From CAVOJY01 sp963696405 (GTDB taxonomy: Bacteria > Chloroflexota > Limnocylindria > Limnocylindrales > CSP1-4), in the NCBI GenBank assembly GCA_963696405.1, contig CAVOJY010000002.1, forward strand, positions 62,001 through 126,000: DNA of 64,000 nucleotides, read 5' to 3'. The notes under the pieces were generated by a model that saw nothing but the letters and a program-made list of their open reading frames with translations, did not search any database and was not told the origin of the DNA. Each line of letters opens with the position of its first letter. The stretch's first letter is position 1. The position numbers were made by a program, and so were the translations under genes. Positions 53,338 to 62,176 of the stretch are shown in pieces.

Positions 53338-54204
53338 ATGGCGGATCATGCATTGGACGCGCTCCTGCCTGCCGACATGGCGGTGCGCGCGGAGGCGGTC
53401 GGCGCGAAGAAGGCTGTCCTCGCGTTCCCGACGATGTTCGCGCTCTCCGTCCTGGCGGGTGCCTTCATCGCGGTGGGAGCGATGTTCGCGACCACGGTCG
53501 CCGCCGGAGCGGCCGACCAGGTCCCATACGGGATCACCCGTCTCCTCGCCGGCGTCGCGTTCTCCACCGGGCTGATCCTCGTGCTCGTGGGAGGGGCCGA
53601 GCTGTTCACCGGCAACACGCTCATCGTCATGGCCTGGGCGGGGGGCGGGGTGAGCTCGGCGTCGCTGATCCGGAACTGGATCATCGTGTACGCGGGCAAC
53701 TTCGTCGGCGCGGTGGCCACCGCGGTCCTGGTGTTCGTCGGCGGCCAGTACGCATTCGGCCACGGTTCTGTCGGTGCGACCGCCCTGGCGACGGCGGACG
53801 CGAAGGCAGGCCTCGAGTTCATCCCCGCGGTGGCGCTCGGGATCCTCTGCAACGCGCTCGTCTGCATGGCGGTCTGGCTCACCTTCAGCGCGCGCACGAC
53901 CACCGACCGCATCCTGGCCATCGTCCCCCCGATCGCCGCGTTCGTGGCCTGTGGTTTCGAGCACAGCGTGGCGAACATGTACTTCGGCTCGATCGCGCTG
54001 TTTGTCAAGGACTGGGCCCCACCGTCGTTCTGGGCCTCCGCCGGGACGACCCCCGGCGACTACGCGAACCTGACCTGGGAGCGCTTCCTCATCGGGAACC
54101 TCGTGCCCGTCACCATCGGCAACATCATCGGCGGCGCGATCCTGGTCGGCGGGTTCTACTGGTTCGTCTACCTGCGGGGGGCGCGCGCGGCCCGGGCAGC
54201 CTGA
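53338..54204 (+). CDS. Formate/nitrite transporter (FocA/NirC family)
   Basis: Protein of 288 residues with six membrane segments. The family fingerprints are VLVGGAELFTGNTLI, NFVGAVATA, GFEHSVANMYF and NLVPVTIGNIIGGA, and the last two contain the conserved pore His and the N-terminal part of the slit. It forms a pentameric channel for formate, nitrite or hydrosulphide; sequence alone does not separate these. Formate is attractive given the hydrogenase in the window, but no formate dehydrogenase or nitrite reductase is nearby. ATG 53338 has GAGGG and AGGCGAGGG about 6-10 nt upstream. Confidence 0.93.
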   Translation: MADHALDALLPADMAVRAEAVGAKKAVLAFPTMFALSVLAGAFIAVGAMFATTVAAGAADQVPYGITRLLAGVAFSTGLILVLVGGAELFTGNTLIVMAWAGGGVSSASLIRNWIIVYAGNFVGAVATAVLVFVGGQYAFGHGSVGATALATADAKAGLEFIPAVALGILCNALVCMAVWLTFSARTTTDRILAIVPPIAAFVACGFEHSVANMYFGSIALFVKDWAPPSFWASAGTTPGDYANLTWERFLIGNLVPVTIGNIIGGAILVGGFYWFVYLRGARAARAA

Positions 54205-54336
54205 CCGGCAAGGGGCTTGGCAGGCGCAGGCGGCGTGGTGTCCACCGGATATCGCTGTGGGCACCCGGATGGCGGTTCCGGGGCGGCGGTCCGCCCTCCT
54301 GCCGCGCTCCGTTCTTGACGCGCGCGCCCGGATGTG

Positions 54337-54363
54337 TTAGCAATCTAACCCTGAGAGTGCTAA
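54337..54363 (+). promoter_or_regulatory. CIRCE element (HrcA operator) of groEL
   Basis: TTAGCAATC, nine bases, GAGTGCTAA. The right arm is the perfect consensus half and the left has one mismatch, with the standard 9-bp spacing. It lies 79 bp upstream of the groEL start and follows a TTGACG (54315-54320), so it probably covers the promoter and predicts HrcA control. Confidence 0.85.
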
Positions 54364-54441
54364 CCGCGCCCCGGTGGGCGGCCATCTCGGCGGTCCGGCC
54401 TGCGGCGCAACCATTGAGACAGAGAGGACGCTGAGGAGGCC

Positions 54442-56073
54442 ATGGCAAAGCTGATCGCCTACGACGAAGAGGCACGCCTCGCGCTGAAGGCCGGAGTCGA
54501 CACGCTGGCGGGCGCCGTGAAGATGACGCTCGGGCCGAAGGGCCGGAACGCGGCCCTCGAACGGAAGTTCGGCGTGCCGGCGATCGTCCATGACGGCGTG
54601 ACGGTGGCCAAGGAGATCGAACTCCAGGATCCCTTCGAGAATCTCGGCGCCAAGATCGTCCGGGAAGCCGCCACGAAGACCGAGGCGGTGGCCGGCGACG
54701 GGACCACGACGGCGACGGTGCTGGCCCAGGCGATCATCGGCGAGGGTCTGAAGAACATCGCCGCCGGTGCCAACCCGATGCAGATGAAGGCCGGCCTGGA
54801 GCAGGCCGCAGCGGCCGTGTCCGCGGCCATCCGCGCTGCCGCGACCCAGGTGAAAGGCCACGACGGCGTTGCCCACGTGGCCACCGTGAGCGCCGCGGAT
54901 CCCGAGATCGGCGAGCTCATCGCGGACGTCGTCGACAAGGTCGGCAAGGATGGGGTCATCACCGTCGAGGAGTCCAAGACCCTCGCCTTCGAGACCGAGT
55001 ACGTCGAGGGCATGCAGTTCGACCGCGGCTACATCTCCCCGTACTTCGTCACCGACGCGAACCGCATGGAGGCGGTCATCGAGGAGCCGTACGTCCTGAT
55101 CACCGACAAGAAGATCAGCGCCGTCAGCGATCTCCTGCCGGTTCTCGAGAAGATCGTGCAGACGGGCAAGAAGGAACTGCTGATCGTCGCCGAGGACGTC
55201 GATGGCGAGGCGCTGCCGACGCTGGTGGTGAACAGGCTCCGCGGGACGCTGAACGTGCTGGCCGTCAAGGCACCCGCCTTCGGTGACCGCCGCAAGGAGA
55301 TGCTGCGCGATGTAGCGATCCTCACCGGTGGGATCGTCATCAGCGAGGAAGTCGGGCGCAAACTCGACCAGGTCCAGCTGTCCGACCTGGGTCGCGCGCG
55401 CCGCGTGGTCGCCACCAAGGACGATACGACGATCATCGAAGGCAAAGGCTCGCCGGACGAGCTGGCGGCCCGCGTCAAGCAGATCAAGCAGCAGATCGAA
55501 GACACCACGAACGACTACGATCGCGAGAAGCTCCAGGAGCGGCTCGCCAAGCTCGCGGGCGGCGTGGCTGTCATCCGCGTCGGCGCCGGCACGGAAGTCG
55601 AGCTCAAGGAGAAGAAGCACCGCGTCGAGGATGCCGTTTCGGCAACCCGGGCGGCCCTCGAGGAGGGCATCGTCCCCGGCGGCGGGGTGATCCTCATCAA
55701 CTGCATGGAGGCGCTGGACGGCCTGAAAGCGGACGGCGATGCGCAGATCGGCATCGATGTCTTCCGCCGGGCGCTCGAGGAGCCGCTTCGCCAGATCGCC
55801 GTGAACGCCGGACTCAACGGCCAGGTCGTGCTCGAGAACGTGCGTCGGGCACAGAAGGAGAAGAAGAACAAGAACATCGGGTACGAAGTCCTGTCCGACG
55901 AGTACGCCGACATGCTGAAGAAGGGCGTCGTCGATCCCGCCAAGGTGACACGAAGCGCCGTCGAGAACGCGGCCTCGGTGGCGGCGATGCTGCTCACGAC
56001 CGCGGTGATGGTGGCCGACAAGCCCGAGCCGCCCAAGCCGCCGATGTCGCACGGCGAGGAGATGGGCTACTAG
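54442..56073 (+). CDS. groEL: Chaperonin GroEL (60 kDa)
   Basis: Protein of 543 residues, full length. The ATPase blocks are KMTLGPKGRNAALE, VAGDGTTTATVLA, and VPGGGVILI; AEDVDGEALPTLVVNRLRG and AAVEEGI-type blocks mark the apical and equatorial parts. The C-terminus ends PPMSHGEEMGY instead of the usual Gly-Gly-Met repeats, as in several non-canonical paralogues. No groES lies upstream; the CIRCE element sits directly in front. GAGGAGG is 2-3 nt before the ATG. It may be a second, stress-induced copy, with groES elsewhere. Confidence 0.97.
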   Translation: MAKLIAYDEEARLALKAGVDTLAGAVKMTLGPKGRNAALERKFGVPAIVHDGVTVAKEIELQDPFENLGAKIVREAATKTEAVAGDGTTTATVLAQAIIGEGLKNIAAGANPMQMKAGLEQAAAAVSAAIRAAATQVKGHDGVAHVATVSAADPEIGELIADVVDKVGKDGVITVEESKTLAFETEYVEGMQFDRGYISPYFVTDANRMEAVIEEPYVLITDKKISAVSDLLPVLEKIVQTGKKELLIVAEDVDGEALPTLVVNRLRGTLNVLAVKAPAFGDRRKEMLRDVAILTGGIVISEEVGRKLDQVQLSDLGRARRVVATKDDTTIIEGKGSPDELAARVKQIKQQIEDTTNDYDREKLQERLAKLAGGVAVIRVGAGTEVELKEKKHRVEDAVSATRAALEEGIVPGGGVILINCMEALDGLKADGDAQIGIDVFRRALEEPLRQIAVNAGLNGQVVLENVRRAQKEKKNKNIGYEVLSDEYADMLKKGVVDPAKVTRSAVENAASVAAMLLTTAVMVADKPEPPKPPMSHGEEMGY

Positions 56074-56141
56074 CCGTCAGACCGCCACGGGATCTGCCTG
56101 GCGAGGGGCCAGGATCCCGGGGCCAGACCTGATCCCAGCCC

Positions 56142-56176
56142 GAGCCGGGTCCGGTGCCAGCGACCGGGCCCGGCTC
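56142..56176 (+). terminator. Terminator-like hairpin after groEL
   Basis: A 14-bp stem with one G-T pair (56142-56155 with 56163-56176) and a 7-nt loop, 68 nt downstream of the stop. No T-run follows. Confidence 0.65.
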
Positions 56177-56290
56177 GAGCCCTTCTCCCCGGCCACCTTC
56201 TCCGGGTGCGCTTCGCCGGTTCACGTCCACCTCGCCGGTTGTTGAACGCGGTATGCTTCTTACGTCCGAATCTGCACTCGGAGACCTGCC

Positions 56291-57269
56291 CTGACCACCG
56301 AGCGCGATCCGTCCGTCGAGCCCACGCCGTCGGCCGGGGCCTCGCCCGCACCACCCCAACCCGCGGCCGAGGAATTGTCCCCGCCGACGTCTGCGGCACC
56401 AGCCGAACCACCGCCTCCCCCGGGCGGCGAGCCGCCTGCTCCGCCTCCTCCCGGGCCGCCCCCGCCCCCTCGTGAGCCGGGGCTCCGGGCCCGCATCGGC
56501 CGGGTCATCGCGTCCGGCCGTGGGCTTGTCATCGCACATCGCGACCTCCTCCAGGCCGAAGTCCAGGCGATCGCCGAGGAGCTCAAGGGGATCTCGGTTT
56601 TCGTTGCCGGGATCATCGGGCTGGCGCTGTTCGCGGCCACCCTGGTTGCGATCGGCAGCACGCTCTTCCTCGGCGAATGGATCTTCGGTTCCATCGGCTG
56701 GGGCGTCCTGCACGGGGCGCTTCTCTCGGCCTTCCTGATCACGGCGATGGCGCTGATCCTGGTTGAAGCGCCCCGCTACTGCCTCGCCCGGGGCTTCGGG
56801 TGGGGGATCGCCCTCGGCCTGGTCACGTCGATCGTGCTCGGATCAAATGCCTGCCGGCAGGCGGCGACCTGGGCCGCCGACCAGCTGCGCGCGGGCCCCT
56901 TCCCGGCACTCTCGGTCGAATGGGGTCCGGCAATCGTCGGGGATCATCGTCGGCGCGATCGTCCTCGCCATCATCGGGCTGGCGATCTCGATCCGTGCCG
57001 CCGGCCTCGGGCTCGTCATTGGCGCACTCCTTGGATGGTGGCTGGCAGGCATGACCTTCAGCTGGCAGGGCGCGGTGGCCGTCGGGGTCACCGTCGGGTT
57101 CAGCGTCGCCATCGCGGTGATGGGCTGGAGCGTGGCCCGGGCCGACTTCGACCCCTCGGCCAGGTTCCGCCGCCTCTACCCGCAGCAGTCGATTGATGCC
57201 GCGCAGCAGACCAAGGCGTGGCTGGAGGAACTATGGACGAAGCGACGCGGACCGAGCTCGAGCGCATAG
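56291..57269 (+). pseudogene. Phage-holin-family-like membrane protein (DUF1469-like), one extra G
   Basis: Pro-rich N-terminal 50 residues, then a charged segment (GLVIAHRDLLQAEVQAIAEELKG) and two hydrophobic pairs typical of this small envelope family (first VFVAGIIGLALFAATLVAIG). After GPAIVG the frame breaks at a GGGG (56938-56942). With three Gs it continues as AIVGIIVGAIVLAIIGL and ends at 57269. The start is uncertain: a CTG at 56291 has GGAG 7 nt upstream, and a TTG lies at 56375. Its end overlaps the next gene by 37 bp, a pairing seen with DUF3618-like proteins. Envelope stress or cell-shape roles are speculative. Confidence 0.65.
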
Positions 57270-57796
57270 AGGCCGCCCTCTCCGAGCCCGAGCGCGCGCG
57301 CGCGGCCGCCACTCGCCTCCAGACGGAGCAGCTGGCCGCCGCCCGGGCCGACTTCGAGGCCGAGTTCGAGGGGCTGCGGGGGTCGGTCAGCCGGACGTTC
57401 GACCTCCGCAGCGCCGTGCGGCGCAACCCGGCCAAGGTGGCCGCCATCGGCGCCGGGGCTGCGTTCGTGGCCCTGCGGGGTCCAAGGCGCGTCGTGCGCC
57501 GCGTCCTGGGGCGCGGCAAGGGGCCGGCGCCGCTCCTCCCAAGGGACATCGAGAAGCTCGTGGGGGGCCTCGGACCCGACGGCGATGCCGTCCGGGCGAC
57601 GCTCGAGCAGGAGTTCGCCGGGTACCTGGCGGCGCGCGGGGCGGCGAAGGGCAAGATCGGGCCACCTCGCGGGATGCGTCACAGCCTCTGGCGGATCATC
57701 GACGGCGTGTCGGGTCCGATGGCCGCTCGCGTGGGGTGGAGCCTGGCGGGCCGGCTGGTCCCGGGAGACAAGTCCCAGCCCCCCGACCACTTGTGA
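57233..57796 (+). CDS. DUF3618-like hypothetical protein
   Basis: Protein of 187 residues from ATG 57233, with GGAGG 4 nt upstream. The first 50 residues are a coiled-coil-like charged helix (EATRTELERIEAALSEPERARAAATRLQTEQ), followed by SVSRTFDLRSAVRRNPAKVAAIGAGAAFVAL, the pattern of short membrane-proximal helices in DUF3618 proteins. It has a single weak hydrophobic segment and a helical tail. Its start lies inside the holin-like gene, so it is translationally coupled. Function unknown. Confidence 0.7.
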   Translation: MDEATRTELERIEAALSEPERARAAATRLQTEQLAAARADFEAEFEGLRGSVSRTFDLRSAVRRNPAKVAAIGAGAAFVALRGPRRVVRRVLGRGKGPAPLLPRDIEKLVGGLGPDGDAVRATLEQEFAGYLAARGAAKGKIGPPRGMRHSLWRIIDGVSGPMAARVGWSLAGRLVPGDKSQPPDHL

Positions 57797-57814
57797 GACG
57801 CTAGACTCCCAGCC

Positions 57815-57902
57815 GGGCGAGTGGCGGAATGGCAGACGCGCCAGCCTTAGGAGCTGGTGCCGCGTGAGCGGCGTGCCGGTTCGACCCCGGCCTCGCCCAC
57901 CA
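57815..57902 (+). tRNA. tRNA-Leu (anticodon TAG), CCA encoded
   Basis: Acceptor GGGCGAG/CTCGCCC, anticodon stem CCAGC/GCTGG with loop CTTAGGA, class II variable arm GCCGC-GTGA-GCGGC, T-stem GCCGG/CCGGC, discriminator A57899 and CCA at 57900-57902. A TAGACT box (57802-57807) lies 7 nt ahead. Confidence 0.97.
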
Positions 57903-57905
57903 TCC

Positions 57906-59060
57906 TCACGGGAGGTCCGCGGCCATGTGGGCGGCCTTCAAGCCTGAGCCCGTGAGCGCGCAGACGACCTCGTCGTCCGGCCCGACTCGTCCACGTGCCA
58001 GGAGGGCGCGCAGGCCGGCGGCCGCGACCGCCGCCGTCGGTTCCACGTAGAGGCCCAGCAGGCCGAGGTCCCGCAGGGCCGCCATCGTCGCATCGTCGTC
58101 CACGGTGACCATGCAGCCGCCCGTGGCGCGGACCGCGGTGAGGATCTGCGATCCGCGGGGCGGCCGGGGCGTGAGGATCCCCTCCGCGACCGACAACCCG
58201 GGATCCACCGGGGCTGGCGTGTCGAGACCGGCATCGAAGGCGGCCGCGAGTGGCGCGCACGCGGCGACCTGGACGCCGACGAGCCTCGGCACGCGGTCGG
58301 CGAGCCCCGCCTCCCTCAGTGCCGCCCACCCGCGGTATGCGCCGAGGAGGAGCGTGCCGCCGCCCACCGGGAAGACCGCCACGTCCGGGACGCGCCGCCC
58401 GAGCTGCTCCCACGTCTCGTACGCGAACGTGGCCGTCCCGGCGAGGAACGCCGGGTTCCAGAGATGCGAGGCGTACGCGGCACCCGAAGTGGCGGCCCCC
58501 GCCACGGCCGCGTCCGTGGCCGCCCCGCGGGGACCCGGGACCGCCTCGACGCGGGCGCCGTATGCGCGGATCTGCGCCAGCTTGGCCGGGGAGGCGGACG
58601 CCGGGGCGTACACCGTGCACCCGATGCCGGCCCGGGCACAGTAGGCGGCGAGCGCCGCGCCCGCGTTCCCCGAGGAGTCCTCCACGACCGCGCGGACGCC
58701 TCGATCGCGGAGCCAGGAGACGAGGACGGCGGCGCCGCGGTCCTTGAAGGAGCCGGTCGGCAGCGCCGCCTCGAGCTTGAACGCGACCTCGGCAGGTCCC
58801 CACGGCGCCTGGACGAGCGGGGTCTCGGGCTCGCCAAGCGTGACCGGACCGGGACCAGCCGTGCCGGCCGTCCCGAGCCAGGGGGTGTAGCGCCAGACAC
58901 CGGAGCCGCGAAGCACAGCGCCCGGGTCGATCGGCGTCGCCGGTAGCTCCAGGACGCCCGCGCACGCCGGACAGCGCCACGGCACCGGAATGGCCGAGAC
59001 GCCCGTCCTGCAGGCCGGGCAATGGAGCTCGGCGGCGCTCGCGCCGCCAGCGGCGCTCAC
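57906..59060 (-). CDS. Threonine synthase-like PLP enzyme with N-terminal zinc ribbon
   Basis: Protein of 384 residues. An N-terminal CPAC...CPAC pair (about residues 14-34) looks like a zinc ribbon, as in one branch of threonine synthases. The PLP lysine is in LPTGSFKDRGAAV and the phosphate-binding loop is SSGNAGAALAAY; later VFPVGGGTLLLGAYRG. These fit fold-type II threonine synthase, which makes threonine from O-phosphohomoserine, but other beta-family lyases share them. GTG 59060 is the start, without a clear ribosome site. The stop is 3 bp from the tRNA-Leu on the opposite strand. Confidence 0.88.
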   Translation of the reverse strand: MSAAGGASAAELHCPACRTGVSAIPVPWRCPACAGVLELPATPIDPGAVLRGSGVWRYTPWLGTAGTAGPGPVTLGEPETPLVQAPWGPAEVAFKLEAALPTGSFKDRGAAVLVSWLRDRGVRAVVEDSSGNAGAALAAYCARAGIGCTVYAPASASPAKLAQIRAYGARVEAVPGPRGAATDAAVAGAATSGAAYASHLWNPAFLAGTATFAYETWEQLGRRVPDVAVFPVGGGTLLLGAYRGWAALREAGLADRVPRLVGVQVAACAPLAAAFDAGLDTPAPVDPGLSVAEGILTPRPPRGSQILTAVRATGGCMVTVDDDATMAALRDLGLLGLYVEPTAAVAAAGLRALLARGRVGPDDEVVCALTGSGLKAAHMAADLP

Positions 59061-59108
59061 GCGTGTGGCGCCGGCTGCTTCACCGGCGGCTCCCGCTCCG
59101 GCTCGTCG

Positions 59109-60050
59109 CTATACCCCAGGCTTGGTGGCGGGCGGCTCGATGACGTTCGCGGGGTCATCGAGGTGTGACAGCTGGATCGAGAGGGCGAGCTCGCCAGGTT
59201 TGCCGTTGGCCGCGGTGCCCTGTCCGGTCATCTCCATCCCGATGAGGTAGCCGTCCTCCTCGGACACCCAGACATCGACCGACCAGTCGCCATCGAGCCC
59301 GCCGCTTGCCTGGATCTCGGCGAGTGCGTCCGCGCCTGCCCGGTAGTGCACCGTCTGCACGCCGTTGTGTTCCTCGGTACCGACCCGCTCGAGGCTTCCC
59401 GCAACCTCGGAGCCAAACCCCTTGTAGAGGGTCCCCGGCTCGAAGGTCTGCATGCTCTCGACGAGCGAGGCGCCGCCCTCGTCCTTAGCCAACCAGTCCC
59501 CGTCCGTTCCGACGCGAAGCCAGGCCTTGTCGCCGATGGCGACGATCTCGTACGTCCCGACCATGGGCTCCACGCGGCCCTCCATGAGAAGGTGCGTCGA
59601 GGCCACCGGCTCGCGCACCACCCACGCCGCGATCTCGATGTCCATGTCGTCGCCGGAGAACGCCTCGACATTGATCTTCTTCATCGACACCGCGAAACGG
59701 TACGAGTTGAGGTCGGACAGGCGTTCGCCCGCCACGGCGAGCGCCGAGGCGTCGGGGCCGCCGGTCCCGCCGCCCGATGTGGGCGTCGGCGTTGGGGCAA
59801 CCGTGGGTGGAGCTGTTGGTGGCGCGGTAGGTGGCAGCGTGGGGGGCTCGGTGGAAGGCAGCGCGGTCGGGGCCACTGAGGGAGCGGCCGACGCGACGGG
59901 GCTCGCGCTGCCCCCGCCCGATCCGGACGCCCCCGGGAGCCCGCCTCCGCCGCAGCCGGCGACGAGCAGGCAGGCGAGCAGGCCGGCGAGCACCACGGCG
60001 GCTGCTCGGACCGGGGTCGCGGTTCGCAGGTTCCTCGGGAATGCCGGCAC
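59109..60050 (-). CDS. LppX/LolA-like lipoprotein
   Basis: Protein of 313 residues from GTG 60050 (GAGGAGG 6 nt upstream). The signal ends in LLVAGCGG, giving lipidation, followed by a Pro/Thr-rich linker with repeated PPTxPPTAPPT. The mature domain is a beta-rich fold starting LSDLNSYRFAVSMK and running through VGTYEIVAIGDKAWLRVG and WSVDVWVSEEDGYLIGMEM, like the LppX/LprAFG and LolA half-barrels that bind lipid acyl chains. It probably carries a lipid across the envelope. A frame extended to 60437 was rejected as noise. Confidence 0.82.
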   Translation of the reverse strand: MPAFPRNLRTATPVRAAAVVLAGLLACLLVAGCGGGGLPGASGSGGGSASPVASAAPSVAPTALPSTEPPTLPPTAPPTAPPTVAPTPTPTSGGGTGGPDASALAVAGERLSDLNSYRFAVSMKKINVEAFSGDDMDIEIAAWVVREPVASTHLLMEGRVEPMVGTYEIVAIGDKAWLRVGTDGDWLAKDEGGASLVESMQTFEPGTLYKGFGSEVAGSLERVGTEEHNGVQTVHYRAGADALAEIQASGGLDGDWSVDVWVSEEDGYLIGMEMTGQGTAANGKPGELALSIQLSHLDDPANVIEPPATKPGV

Positions 60051-60204
60051 GGTGCACCTCCTCGGCCGGCCGCCGGGGATACGGCTCACGCGGTGGCGGG
60101 CGCGTGGTGGTCGGCGGCTCGACGCAACTCTACCTTGCCCGATGTCAGCTGGCGCTGCCCGCCGTCGGGTCGGCGCCGAATCTCCGCCTGCGGTCAGGCG
60201 GCGG

Positions 60205-61425
60205 TCAGGCCCGGGCGAGGAAGGCCGCGATCCGGTTGAACCCTTCCTCCAGCCGCTCCATGGACGCGGCATACGAGATGCGCACGTGGATCGACGTCCC
60301 GAATCCCTTGCCCGGCACGACCGCCACGTGGGCGTCGTCCAGCAGGCGTATGGCCAGGTCGTCGGCGTCGCCGATCGTCTTCTGGTCGATGATGAGGCCG
60401 AGCGTGCCGGTGATGTTGGGGAAGACGTAGAAGGCACCGGTCGGCACCATCTCCATCGCGAACCCCGGGATGTCCCTGACCCGATCGACCACGTAGCGGC
60501 GACGGCGATCGAACTCCTGCCGCATCGCCTCCACCGGGGCCTGGTCGCCGAGAAGCGCGGCCCGGGATGCCTCCTGCGTGATCGAGGAGGGTCCCGATGT
60601 GGTCTGGCTCTGCAGGTCGGCCATGGCCTTCGCGATCGGCTTCGGCGCGGCGGCGTAGCCCATTCGCCAGCCGGTCATCGCGTATGCCTTGGACATCCCG
60701 TTGACGGTCACGGTCATGGCCTTGATCCGGTCGCCGAAGGACGCGACGCTCGCGAAGCGGGCGTCCTCGTACACGAGCTTCTCGTAGATCTCGTCGCTGA
60801 TGATCGTCACGCCGTGCTCGACCGCGACCTCGGCGATCGCGCGCAGCTCGTCGGGCGTGTAGACGGACCCGGTGGGGTTCGACGGGCTGTTGAGGATCAG
60901 CACCTTGGTCTTCGGGGTCAGCCTGGCGCGGAGCTGCTCGGGAGTGAGGCGAAAGCCGCTCGCCGGATCGGTGTAGACGATCACGGGCACGCCGCCGCAG
61001 AGCTTCGCCATGTCCGGGTAGCTGACCCAGTAGGGCGCCGGGACGATCACCTCGTCCCCGGGATCCACGAGGACCATGAGCGCGTTGTAGAGGGAGTGCT
61101 TCGCGCCGTTCGAGACGACGATCTCGTCGGGGGCGTACTCGAGGCCGTTGTCGGCGAGGAGCTTGGCCGCGATCGCCTTTCTCAGCTCGACCGTCCCGGA
61201 GGCCGGCGTGTACTTGTGCAGGCCCTTGCGGATGGCGTCGATCCCGCCCGCGCAGGCGACCTCGGGGGTCGGGAAGTCGGGCTCGCCGATGCTCAGGTTG
61301 ACGACGTCGACCCCTTCTGCCGCGATCTGCTTCGCGCGGCTGTCGATCGCCATCGTCGGAGATGGCGCGAGAGTCGTCGCGCGGCGGCTGAGCGAGGGGA
61401 GGGGCGGGGACGGCTGCTGATCCAT
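60205..61425 (-). CDS. Pyridoxal-phosphate aminotransferase, class I/II (aspartate aminotransferase-like)
   Basis: Protein of 406 residues. The blocks NLSIGEPDFPTPE, KYTPASGTVELRKAI, NGAKHSLYNAL, LNSPSNPTG, IISDEIYEKLVYED, SKAYAMTGWRMGY (the lysine that binds PLP) and a final RISYAASMERLEEG (substrate Arg) are all in order. This is the standard AspC-type arrangement, aspartate or aromatic specificity not resolved. ATG 61425 has GAGGA 9 nt upstream. A frame extended upstream to 61656 was rejected. A second aminotransferase of the same type starts beyond the window end. Confidence 0.95.
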   Translation of the reverse strand: MDQQPSPPLPSLSRRATTLAPSPTMAIDSRAKQIAAEGVDVVNLSIGEPDFPTPEVACAGGIDAIRKGLHKYTPASGTVELRKAIAAKLLADNGLEYAPDEIVVSNGAKHSLYNALMVLVDPGDEVIVPAPYWVSYPDMAKLCGGVPVIVYTDPASGFRLTPEQLRARLTPKTKVLILNSPSNPTGSVYTPDELRAIAEVAVEHGVTIISDEIYEKLVYEDARFASVASFGDRIKAMTVTVNGMSKAYAMTGWRMGYAAAPKPIAKAMADLQSQTTSGPSSITQEASRAALLGDQAPVEAMRQEFDRRRRYVVDRVRDIPGFAMEMVPTGAFYVFPNITGTLGLIIDQKTIGDADDLAIRLLDDAHVAVVPGKGFGTSIHVRISYAASMERLEEGFNRIAAFLARA

Positions 61426-61771
61426 GGCTCGGTCCTCGTCATGGCGGGGAGTAATGGCCGGACGTGCGGGCCTGGCGGTCCTGGTCGTGCCTGCGGTTCC
61501 GCGACCGGGCCCGATGCAGAGCCTACCAGCCGGGGGCGGGTGACCGTCGGGCGCGCCTTTGGGGTGTCTCCCGGAGCCCACGGATCTCGTGGCGGGTGGT
61601 TGGCACGTCCGGATTGACCGAGCCGGGCCGCGGACGGGCTGGTGTGTCCGCGGCAAACGTGCTGCGAGCGCGTGGCGAGTGCGCCATCAGCCGGCGGCGA
61701 GCCTGAGGCGTCCACGGCGAGGGCGCGGGGCGGGCCGTTTCCGGCACTCACCGTGGGCAGGTGGGGCGGGG
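61426..61771. other. Intergenic stretch, no gene recognised
   Basis: About 346 bp. Frames on both strands are short and Arg/Pro/Ala-rich, without start signals. No hairpin with a T-tract is seen. It separates the aminotransferase and small membrane-protein genes. Confidence 0.5.
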
Positions 61772-62050
61772 TCAGGCGAGGAGGATGCCGGCGATGATCA
61801 GGGCGGTGCCCGCCACGTCGAGCGAAAGCCAGGCGAACGCGCGCCGCCGGAGCTCGCGGCTCATGAGTTCGGCGCTGGTGGGGCCGCGGTCGGCCCCCGG
61901 CCGGCGGCCGCGCCAGGACTCGTAACGGCGGAGGTTCGCCTCCTGCGCCTCCAGCTCGTTCGCGCGGCGGAGCAGGCGCGCGAACCGGAGCGAGCCGACG
62001 ACCGTGACGGCGATGCCCACGACGATGAAGAGGACGCCGAGCGCGGTCAC
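61772..62050 (-). CDS. Small two-helix membrane protein
   Basis: Protein of 92 residues. Two hydrophobic helices (ALGVLFIVVGIAVTVVGSL and LSLDVAGTALIIAGILL) flank a charged cytoplasmic loop containing RRANELEAQEANLRRYESWRGRR and a helix. The start is a GTG at 62050 without an obvious ribosome site. Unknown family, but the composition is clearly that of an integral membrane protein. It follows gatB on the same strand by about 125 bp. Confidence 0.65.
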   Translation of the reverse strand: MTALGVLFIVVGIAVTVVGSLRFARLLRRANELEAQEANLRRYESWRGRRPGADRGPTSAELMSRELRRRAFAWLSLDVAGTALIIAGILLA

Positions 62051-62176
62051 GGGACTGGCGGGCGGCTCACGGCCGGGGCTCGTGGGGACTGACCGGTCGC
62101 GGCTGCCCGGCGTGGCTCGTGGCGACTCGCAGGCGGGCTTTGTGGGAACTCACCGGCGCGGGCTCCCTGGAGACGC

